Below are positions 7,458 to 12,579 of a DNA stretch of 12,579 nucleotides, piece by piece (within the stretch, counting starts at the first letter, position 1; every line of letters begins with the position of its first letter). The notes under the pieces are model-generated. The model did no database searches. It was not told where the DNA came from and saw nothing but the letters and a program-made list of their open reading frames with translations. The position numbers were made by a program, and so were the translations under genes. The stretch is from JAGLTA01 sp034660735. Lineage in GTDB: Bacteria; Patescibacteriota; Patescibacteriia; JAACEG01. The stretch is taken from positions 1 through 12,579 of the forward strand of contig JAYEJQ010000044.1 of the NCBI GenBank assembly GCA_034660735.1. Reading direction: 5' to 3'.

Positions 7458-8402
7458 TCAACTCAATACTTTTTTTAATTGTGGGACAATCTGTTTTTTT
7501 CGCGAAACAATTCCGGGTAAAAACATAACTTTATTTTTTATCTCTTTTTTAAAAATTTGTCTTGCTAAATTTTCTTCTTTTTCGCCTAACAAAAAAAGAC
7601 TAATATTCTCTTTCAAAATATCAACAACTCCAAAAAACAGATATTCTAAATTGTCTCTACTTTTTTTATTCAATAATATTTTAAAAATTTCTTCCTTCTT
7701 TTCTATAATACTTGCGGAATCAACAGTTTCCCAAACTCCGACGCCTACCCTATTTTTTCCCATCTGAAAAAATTTGTAATCCTTTTCAATAATCTCTCCT
7801 GTTTTAATCCCTTTCAAACTTGATTTTGCTTTAAACATCTCGTCGCTAAATTTTTTCAAATTTAATTTCGCGATTTTATTCAATTCTTTAACGATTTTTT
7901 TATCTTCATCGGTTGTTGTCGGAGAATTAAAAAACAACGTGTCTGAAATAATCGCGGCAATCATTAATATCGCCGCTTCTTTGCTGATTTTTATTTTTTT
8001 CTCTTTTAAAATTTTATATATAATTGAACAGGCGCAACCCAGCGGTTCAACTCTCGCGTAAATCGGAGCCATTGATTTCAACCCGCCTAAATTATGATGA
8101 TCAATAATCGCAAACAAATTATTTTCATTTATGCCGTCTATAAGTTGGCTCGGCTCGGTGGTGTCAACCAAAATAACTTTTTCCTGCTTCACTTCTTTTA
8201 ATAGTCGCGGTATTTTTATTTTTGTTGTTTTTGGCAAAAAACTTAAAACAAATTTTGTTTCATTGTTTATTTCGCCAGCGCGATTTGCGATTGATTTAAC
8301 GCCGAATATTTTTTCACTATAAAAAGCAGTAATCATCGCAGAGATAATTGAATCTGTGTCAGGGTTTTTATGTCCTATTGTTATTGTTCTATTTTGTTTC
8401 AT
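7458..8402 (-). CDS. ppaC: Manganese-dependent (family II) inorganic pyrophosphatase
   Basis: Hydrolyses pyrophosphate to two phosphates in the cytoplasm, pulling biosynthetic reactions such as aminoacylation by the neighbouring leuS. The 314-residue length is normal. The DHH domain shows GHKNPDTDS (10-18, ligands His11, Asp15, Asp17), LVDTTEPSQ (Asp80), IIDHHN (Asp101, His102, His103) and ISDTLFF (Asp154). The C-terminal DHHA2 domain ends with VSRKKQIVPQL, whose Arg301 and Lys302 bind phosphate in the family. One deviation: the usual DHNE motif reads DTTE, keeping the metal-binding Asp but changing the next two residues. RAGEINNET and EPLGCACSII also match the B. subtilis enzyme. It heads the five-gene run. 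The ATG at 8402 gives the expected N-terminus and has no Shine-Dalgarno sequence upstream. Confidence 0.93.
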   Translation of the reverse strand: MKQNRTITIGHKNPDTDSIISAMITAFYSEKIFGVKSIANRAGEINNETKFVLSFLPKTTKIKIPRLLKEVKQEKVILVDTTEPSQLIDGINENNLFAIIDHHNLGGLKSMAPIYARVEPLGCACSIIYKILKEKKIKISKEAAILMIAAIISDTLFFNSPTTTDEDKKIVKELNKIAKLNLKKFSDEMFKAKSSLKGIKTGEIIEKDYKFFQMGKNRVGVGVWETVDSASIIEKKEEIFKILLNKKSRDNLEYLFFGVVDILKENISLFLLGEKEENLARQIFKKEIKNKVMFLPGIVSRKKQIVPQLKKVLS

Positions 8403-8420
8403 AAATATTTAATTTATAAT

Positions 8421-8441
8421 CGTTAATAATTTTTATTAACG
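8421..8441. promoter_or_regulatory. Perfect 8-bp inverted repeat upstream of ppaC
   Basis: CGTTAATA and TATTAACG flank a 5-base spacer (ATTTT), 18 bases upstream of the ppaC start. No T-run follows on the minus strand, so it is not a good terminator. It could be a repressor operator or a hairpin at the 5' end of the transcript. Confidence 0.35.
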
Positions 8442-8443
8442 CA

Positions 8444-8452
8444 ATAATAGCA
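8444..8452 (-). promoter_or_regulatory. Possible extended -10 promoter for the ppaC-led gene run
   Basis: On the minus strand TGCTATTAT matches an extended -10 (TGnTATAAT) at all but one position. No good -35 is seen at the right distance. Transcription would start near 8437, inside the inverted repeat at 8421-8441. This 90-base spacer is the only sizeable gap between the two gene runs. Confidence 0.25.
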
Positions 8453-8492
8453 CCATATACCATTTACAAGAATTTAAATTTTTATCATTTTT

Positions 8493-9248
8493 TTAATTTA
8501 TTTTATAATCATCTTTTATTATTCTTATTTTTGTTTTAAATAAATCAATTAAAACATTTGTAAACCCATTCGGCCCAAAAATTCCGCTAACTTTTGAATC
8601 TTCTTTATTAATCCATCTCACTGGCAATTGTTTAATTTTAAATCCCATTTTTTCAGCTAAAACAATCATTTCAAAGTCAAAACCAAAACGATTAACAGTC
8701 ATTCGGCTAACAATTTTTTCAGCAGCATCTTTAGTTATCATCTTAAAGCCGCACTGAGTATCTGGGTATTTCCAAAGACTTAAAACAATTTTAATCATCA
8801 AATTGCCGATATCCCCCATAATTTCCCTGTGTCTTGATTGATGAGTTTGTATAAAAGCGCCTTGAACTGACCTAGATCCAATTACTAAATCATAACCTTT
8901 TTTAAACTCTAAAAGAAAACTGTCAATATGTTTTATAGAAGTTGATCCATCTGCATCCATAAAAAGCCTATACGCGCCTCTTGCTTTTAATAATCCTTGG
9001 CGAACAACAAATCCTTTCCCATGATTTTTAGTGTTGTTAATTAGCCGTAAATTTTTTATTTGCGAAAAATATTTTTTAACTATCTTAACGGTATCATCTG
9101 ACGATCCGTCATCAACTACCAGAATTTCATAACTAAAATTTTTTTTGCTTAAATATTTCTCTATATCCAATATTGTGTTTCCAATAACCTCTTCTTCTTG
9201 ATATGTTGGAACAATTACTGATAAATAAAATTGTTTTATATATTTCAT
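8493..9248 (-). CDS. GT2 glycosyltransferase, Alg5/polyprenyl-phosphate sugar synthase-like
   Basis: A 251-residue family 2 glycosyltransferase likely to move a sugar from a nucleotide donor to polyprenyl phosphate on the cytoplasmic face. Residues 11-57 hold VIVPTYQEEEVI and EILVVDDGSSDDTV, the nucleotide-binding half. NHGKGFVVRQGLLKARG (75-91) and MDADGS (97-102, the D-x-D metal site) follow, then GSRSV and DTQCGFKMIT (163-172). NxGKG...RQG...DADG plus DTQCGFKM resembles Alg5-type dolichyl-phosphate glucosyltransferases more than plain DPM synthase. There is no membrane-span extension at the C-terminus. Its ATG overlaps the stop of the GT-C gene (ATGA), suggesting translational coupling and joint function: this enzyme would make the lipid-linked sugar that the GT-C protein uses. 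The sugar itself cannot be told from sequence. Confidence 0.88.
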   Translation of the reverse strand: MKYIKQFYLSVIVPTYQEEEVIGNTILDIEKYLSKKNFSYEILVVDDGSSDDTVKIVKKYFSQIKNLRLINNTKNHGKGFVVRQGLLKARGAYRLFMDADGSTSIKHIDSFLLEFKKGYDLVIGSRSVQGAFIQTHQSRHREIMGDIGNLMIKIVLSLWKYPDTQCGFKMITKDAAEKIVSRMTVNRFGFDFEMIVLAEKMGFKIKQLPVRWINKEDSKVSGIFGPNGFTNVLIDLFKTKIRIIKDDYKIN

Positions 9249-10723
9249 TTAGTATTATTAAATTTATAGATTAAAATATTTTTGTATTCATCTATAAGTT
9301 TTAATTCATTAACATTAAATTCTTTTTTTTCTTTAATTTTATTTTTAAACTTTTCGTCTGAAATTATTAACCCATTTTTATCATTTTTAAAATCAAAAAA
9401 TTTTTCCGTTCTTTTAAGCGATGATCCTATACAAGCCCAATCTTCTGGATTATATTCAGGAAAATCAATATTATATAAAATTAAATTATCAGCTCCAAAA
9501 TAATATTTTGCGATTAAATAATCAAATGAATTTAATAAATATAAGTTTTTTCTTTCGTATTTGTCAATATTATTTTTTAATTTATTCCATCCTGCTGAAT
9601 ATTCCAAAGGAATAATTAAATTTAAAAAAATTACATATAACGCAAGAAAAATAACTGCAAAACGAAATTTAATTTTAGATAACCAAAACCCTATTATTAT
9701 AAATAAAAAATACGCTGATGGTAAAAAATATCTTGAAACAAAATATTGCTTGCCGATTAAAGATAAAAAATAAATTATTGATATAAAACCAAAAGATAAA
9801 ATTAACAAGGTAAAAATTTTATTTTTTTCATTTATTTTTATTATCAACCAAGTAATTATACTTGAAAATAAAACGGTTATCAATAATATAATTGAAAATT
9901 CAGAAATCCAATAAAATTCATTCAACTGAGGCATTCCTAACGCGCCTAATTTTGAACCGAAAATAAAAATCGTTATATTTGTAAATATGTCGCTAAAATT
10001 TGCGGGCTTAATCCATGATAATCCGCCTTGAGAATTTTTTAGATGACCATAAAAAATTTTTATCCATGGTAAAAAAATTATAGATGCAATTGCGTATCCA
10101 ATAATTAATTGTTTAAAACTTATTAAAAATTTTATGCTAAGTTTTTTATCTTTAGATAATTTTTGCAAAATAGCTATCAATAGATATATTGGAAAAAATA
10201 TTATTCCCATATAATGCGTAAGAGATGCTATTCCTAAAAAAACTCCCCAAAAAATATAATACTTAGTTTTATGTGTTTTTACGCCTTTTGTAAAAAAATA
10301 AGTGGCAATGATTATTAAAAAACCGAACATTGAATACATTCTCGCCTCTTGTGAATACTGAATAGCAAACGGAGATATCGCTGTTATTAAACTCGCGTAA
10401 ATCGCAGACTTTTTATTAAAAAATTCTTTTGTGAATAGATAGACCGCCAAAACTCCCAAGACGCCAAAAATTGCAGAGTATAACCTTATGCCAAATACGC
10501 TATAATTAAAAAAGAAAGCAAAAAATTTTACAAAAATATAATATAGCGGCGGATGAACATCATTGATAATCATATTCATCATATTTGCAAAATTTTCTTT
10601 TATAAAAATTCCAGTAAATGCTTCATCGCACCAAAAATCTCTTTTTGATATATTCTTTAATCTTAAAATTGAAGCAACAAACAAAATTATATAAATCAAA
10701 TATTTCTCTATGTGTCTTTTCAT
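9245..10723 (-). CDS. GT-C membrane glycosyltransferase (ArnT/PMT-like, PMT_2 type)
   Basis: A 492-residue protein with about ten to twelve membrane spans, typical of GT-C enzymes that use polyprenyl-phosphate sugars at the outer face of the membrane. After the first span, FWCDEAF (30-36) has the Asp-Glu pair expected in the first external loop, and NDVHPPLYYIFVKFF (about 54-68) carries the His-Pro-Pro segment common to the family. SQEARMYSMFGFL is another conserved segment, matching the 'E-x-R-x-Y' seen in PMT_2 proteins. The C-terminal 90 residues are hydrophilic and look soluble and external. The acceptor (protein, lipid or glycan) is unknown. It overlaps the downstream GT2 gene by 4 bases and starts 11 bases after the Nif3-like gene. 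Confidence 0.85.
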   Translation of the reverse strand: MKRHIEKYLIYIILFVASILRLKNISKRDFWCDEAFTGIFIKENFANMMNMIINDVHPPLYYIFVKFFAFFFNYSVFGIRLYSAIFGVLGVLAVYLFTKEFFNKKSAIYASLITAISPFAIQYSQEARMYSMFGFLIIIATYFFTKGVKTHKTKYYIFWGVFLGIASLTHYMGIIFFPIYLLIAILQKLSKDKKLSIKFLISFKQLIIGYAIASIIFLPWIKIFYGHLKNSQGGLSWIKPANFSDIFTNITIFIFGSKLGALGMPQLNEFYWISEFSIILLITVLFSSIITWLIIKINEKNKIFTLLILSFGFISIIYFLSLIGKQYFVSRYFLPSAYFLFIIIGFWLSKIKFRFAVIFLALYVIFLNLIIPLEYSAGWNKLKNNIDKYERKNLYLLNSFDYLIAKYYFGADNLILYNIDFPEYNPEDWACIGSSLKRTEKFFDFKNDKNGLIISDEKFKNKIKEKKEFNVNELKLIDEYKNILIYKFNNTK

Positions 10724-10734
10724 AAATTTTTAAC

Positions 10735-11481
10735 CTAAATCTCACATGGAATATCTACAAACTCAACTTTGACTTTAAACTTTTTCGCGATTAAATTTCC
10801 TAAATTTTGGACGCCTAATTTTTCAGTATTATAATGCCCAGCGTTTATAAAATTTATTTCAGCTTCCTCAACTGCTCTGACAACTTCTTCGCGAATATCT
10901 CCGCATAAATAAGTATCTGCTCCTAATTCAATAGCTTGTTTGAATTCAGGCGAAGCTCCGCCAGAGATAACTCCTATTTTTTTAATATTCTTTTGTCCAG
11001 CTGAAATAATATAAGAATTTGTATTTAATTTTTTATTCACTGATTTAACAAAATCGCTGAACTTTATCTGTTTTTTTAATTCACCGATAAATCCGACATA
11101 GAATGGTTCGGTTTTTTGAATATTCAATAATTTGCAAATACTAATATTATTTCCAATTACAGGATGCGCGTCAAGCGGAAGATGAAACCCGCACAAATTT
11201 ATATTATTTTCTAAAAGCGATTTCAAACGATTTTTAAGCACGCCTTTAAATTGCGGCAGACTGCTTGTTTTACTGCTAAAAATCCCATGATGAACAATTA
11301 TCATCTGCGCGTTTTTTTCAACAGCAACTTTAATCAACTTTTGTGAAAAACTCACGCCTGTGATAATCTTGCTGATTTTGTCATCGCCTTCAACTTGCAA
11401 ACCGTTATGGCAATAATCTTTAAAATTTTTTACTTGCAAATATTCCTCGCAAAATTTCACAATTTTATCTCTATTTTCCAT
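10735..11481 (-). CDS. Nif3-like dinuclear metal-centre protein (YbgI/YqfO family)
   Basis: A 248-residue protein, close to E. coli YbgI (247), of the Nif3/DUF34 family that forms toroidal hexamers with a two-metal site. Metal-ligand motifs are MIIVHHGIF (His64, His65), HLPLDAHP (His100, Asp104) and AGHYNTE (His216, Glu220). The N-terminal NGLQVEG and the C-terminal FVDIPCEI ending also match the family. The short form without the middle insert is present. Biochemical function is not settled; annotations as GTP cyclohydrolase 1 type 2 are homology labels, and roles in metal handling have been proposed. It starts 4 bases after the oxidoreductase gamma-subunit gene, so the two are probably cotranscribed. 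No Shine-Dalgarno sequence is seen. Confidence 0.92.
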   Translation of the reverse strand: MENRDKIVKFCEEYLQVKNFKDYCHNGLQVEGDDKISKIITGVSFSQKLIKVAVEKNAQMIIVHHGIFSSKTSSLPQFKGVLKNRLKSLLENNINLCGFHLPLDAHPVIGNNISICKLLNIQKTEPFYVGFIGELKKQIKFSDFVKSVNKKLNTNSYIISAGQKNIKKIGVISGGASPEFKQAIELGADTYLCGDIREEVVRAVEEAEINFINAGHYNTEKLGVQNLGNLIAKKFKVKVEFVDIPCEI

Positions 11482-11485
11482 AAAA

Positions 11486-12019
11486 TTATTTCAAATTATA
11501 TGCCACTTCTACGGCTCTGATATTTTTCTCTAAAATTTTTCCGCTGAACTTTCCTTTTATTGCTTTAATGATTGATTCTATTTTTACCAATCCTGAAAAA
11601 CGCGCGAATGCCCCGAGCATCACGGTGTTGATAATCGGTCTGCCCAATACTTCCAACGCAATTTTAGTTGCTGGCACAAATAGAATATTGCTCTTTTTAA
11701 TTGGCAATTTCAAATCTTCCTCTCGTTCGCTGTTTATAACAACTTTTGTATTTTTCTTGCATCCTTTAAAAGGATCAATCGCGTCTAATAATGTATCGTC
11801 TTGAATAATTATAAAATCTGGTTCATATATCTGCGAACGCGTTTTTATCCGCTGATTGTCAATGCGCGCATAAGCTTCAACTGGCGCTCCACGTCTTTCA
11901 ACTCCAAAATTCGGAAAAGCCTGTGAATATTTTTTGTCATAAAAAGCCGCGATTGCGATTAGTTCCGCCGCGGTTACGGATCCCTGCCCGCCGCGACCAT
12001 GAATTCTTATTTCAATCAT
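11486..12019 (-). CDS. porG: 2-oxoacid:ferredoxin oxidoreductase, gamma subunit
   Basis: A 177-residue gamma subunit of the pyruvate/2-ketoisovalerate:ferredoxin oxidoreductase family, which oxidises 2-oxoacids to acyl-CoA with reduction of ferredoxin. HGRGGQGSVTAAELIA (7-22) is the family N-terminus; AFPNFGVERRGAPVEAYARI (34-53), IIIQDD and GRPIINTVMLGAFAR are its other conserved segments. Length matches stand-alone gamma subunits (about 180). The delta (ferredoxin-like), alpha and beta (TPP-binding) subunits usually follow directly, but the next gene is Nif3-like and upstream is non-coding, so the subunit is orphaned within this window. It may work with subunits encoded elsewhere. Substrate (pyruvate, ketoisovalerate or other) cannot be decided from gamma alone, so the symbol is provisional. 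Confidence 0.88.
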   Translation of the reverse strand: MIEIRIHGRGGQGSVTAAELIAIAAFYDKKYSQAFPNFGVERRGAPVEAYARIDNQRIKTRSQIYEPDFIIIQDDTLLDAIDPFKGCKKNTKVVINSEREEDLKLPIKKSNILFVPATKIALEVLGRPIINTVMLGAFARFSGLVKIESIIKAIKGKFSGKILEKNIRAVEVAYNLK

Positions 12020-12071
12020 AAAAAATTTATTATTGTTTTATAAAATAATAATAACATAACCATCAAATAAA

Positions 12072-12091
12072 AACAACGGCGCGTGCCGCTA
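12072..12091 (-). terminator. Terminator-like or attenuator hairpin in porG leader
   Basis: On the minus strand AGCGGC-ACGC-GCCGTT can form a stem of six pairs including one G-T, followed by GTTTTTATTT. This is the form of a weak intrinsic terminator. It sits about 60 bases upstream of the porG start and points at it, so it either ends transcripts coming from further upstream or acts as an attenuator. Confidence 0.35.
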
Positions 12092-12134
12092 TTTTTGCTA
12101 TTTATTTTTCTACAACCTAACTTTGCTTTATATC

Positions 12135-12173
12135 AAACTTAAAGTAAAGTAAAGTCAACTTTACTTTAAGTTT
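12135..12173. repeat. Perfect 16-bp inverted repeat upstream of porG
   Basis: AAACTTAAAGTAAAGT (12135-12150) and its exact reverse complement (12158-12173) flank a 7-base loop. The minus strand contains TTGACT across the loop and TATAAA just past the arm (12131-12126), but the spacing of 20 is poor for a promoter. Within the arms AAAGT repeats every 5 bases. It could be a dyad operator for the oxidoreductase cluster or a hairpin in RNA. Confidence 0.6.
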
Positions 12174-12181
12174 ATAACCAT

Positions 12182-12207
12182 AAATAAACCGCGTTGCGGA
12201 TTTATTG
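12182..12207. repeat. Hairpin with CCGC-GTT-GCGG core
   Basis: CCGC (12189-12192) and GCGG (12196-12199) enclose GTT, and AT-rich flanks AATAAA and TTTATT extend the stem past a bulged A. A close relative of the core, CCGTGTTGCGG, occurs at 12557-12567. Confidence 0.45.
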
Positions 12208-12209
12208 TA

Positions 12210-12246
12210 ACCCTGCCCCGCTGCTCGCGAGCGGCGGGGTCAGGGT
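12210..12246. repeat. Long GC-rich hairpin
   Basis: ACCCTG pairs with CAGGGT, CCCCGC with GCGGGG, and GCTC with GAGC around a 2-base centre; only one bulged T and one T-G pair interrupt the stem. This gives a 37-base, nearly fully paired GC-rich structure in AT-rich DNA. No T-run follows on either strand, so it is not a standard terminator; a mobile palindromic element is more likely. Confidence 0.65.
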
Positions 12247-12369
12247 CTGTCATTGTTTTTCGCTAAATTATAATCAGATTGATAAACTTTGAATTTATAT
12301 TTAATCGCTCTTAATTATAATATAGTACAAAACCATACATAGATCCTGAAATAAATATAGAAAAATTAT

Positions 12370-12398
12370 GTCATTCTGAGGCGATAGCCGAAGAATCT
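12370..12398 (+). repeat. REP-like palindromic element, copy 1
   Basis: Begins GTCATTCTGAGG and ends CGAAGAATCT. ATTCT and AGAAT pair, then GA/GA mismatches, then GGC-GATA-GCC. GTCATTCTGAG...GAAGAATCT is a form I associate with short dispersed repeats in many bacterial genomes. Confidence 0.6.
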
Positions 12399-12483
12399 GG
12401 CTTAATTATCAACTATATTATTTTAAAATCATCTCAATTTTATGTTGTGCGGTTTAAATAATATTTTAATTATAAGTAAAGCA

Positions 12484-12520
12484 GATCCTTCGACTTCGCT
12501 GCCGCTCCGCTCAGGATGAC
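12484..12520 (-). repeat. REP-like palindromic element, copy 2 (inverted)
   Basis: On the minus strand it begins GTCATCCTGAGCGG and ends GAAGGATC, so it is a relative of the element at 12370-12398 in the opposite direction, 85 bases away. ATCCT and AGGAT form its outer stem; inside is a GCGGAGCGGCAGCG stretch. Confidence 0.6.
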
Positions 12521-12556
12521 AATCTTTTTTGTATTTTATAATTTAATAAATATTAT

Positions 12557-12567
12557 CCGTGTTGCGG
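12557..12567. repeat. CCG-GTTG-CGG type small hairpin at window edge
   Basis: CCGTGTTGCGG pairs three G-C bases around TGTTG and differs by one base from the core at 12189-12199. Its context is cut by the window end. Confidence 0.3.
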
Positions 12568-12579
12568 CAGTCTCTGATA

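Larger units (their letters stand above)
12020..12579. other. Non-coding region of about 560 bases, rich in hairpins
   Basis: No convincing gene in either strand; all three minus-strand frames at the window edge hit stops within about 45 bases. It contains six separate palindromic structures listed individually, of which several are GC-rich islands in otherwise AT-rich DNA. It forms the upstream region of the four-gene cluster, so promoters and leader should lie here. Confidence 0.7.

Noticed and set aside
7342..7767. A 141-codon plus-strand open frame opposite the CNNM and ppaC genes
   Set aside because: It crosses the boundary of two well-supported minus-strand genes and shows no family motif.
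12537..12542. TATAAT on the plus strand as a promoter for a gene beyond the window
   Set aside because: The nearest -35-like hexamer (ATGACA) is 15 bases away and overlaps the REP-like element; no downstream gene is visible.

Overview
The window is AT-rich DNA with every recognisable gene on the minus strand, tightly packed and read from high to low coordinates. The gene set suggests a small-genome member of the Candidate Phyla Radiation (Patescibacteria), most likely Parcubacteria-like. The reasons are AT-biased Lys/Ile/Asn-rich proteins, near-zero intergenic spacing, no visible Shine-Dalgarno sequences, a small membrane-anchored Cys-rich protein of a type I associate with these genomes, and heptanucleotide repeats inside coding DNA. 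UGA acts as a stop (it ends the GT-C glycosyltransferase gene inside an ATGA overlap), which argues against the UGA=Gly lineages SR1 and Gracilibacteria. The taxonomy is inference; no rRNA is present.

Layout, in the direction of transcription. 12579-12020 is a 560-base non-coding region crowded with hairpins and REP-like palindromes. Next comes a four-gene cluster: 2-oxoacid:ferredoxin oxidoreductase gamma subunit, Nif3-like dinuclear-metal protein, GT-C membrane glycosyltransferase and Alg5/DPM-like GT2. The last two overlap by 4 bases. A 90-base spacer with a possible promoter and an inverted repeat follows. Then comes a five-gene run with gaps of 3, 7, 7 and 12 bases: Mn-dependent inorganic pyrophosphatase, CNNM/DUF21-CBS transporter, leucyl-tRNA synthetase, Tat-signal lytic transglycosylase with two LysM domains, and MFS transporter. 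After an AT-only terminator-like hairpin and a good promoter (TTGCAT-N17-TATAAT) comes a single small Cys-rich membrane-anchored protein, and then a 158-base hairpin-rich end.

The outstanding feature is leuS. Its CP1 editing domain carries, in frame, a complete RBBP9/YdeN-type alpha/beta-hydrolase with recognisable nucleophile and histidine motifs. The amino-terminal junction is a GC-rich palindromic repeat translated as VIPAEAGIQ. The same gene holds two tracts of a 7-base repeat of related consensus (ATTnCAA on the coding strand), also translated in frame. It is interrupted by a 100-N scaffold gap at the start of the editing domain.

The genes combine housekeeping (translation, pyrophosphate removal, divalent-cation handling), envelope work (peptidoglycan cleavage, lipid-linked-sugar glycosylation) and one orphan subunit of a ferredoxin-dependent oxidoreductase. 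No tRNA, rRNA, CRISPR array or transposase was seen.
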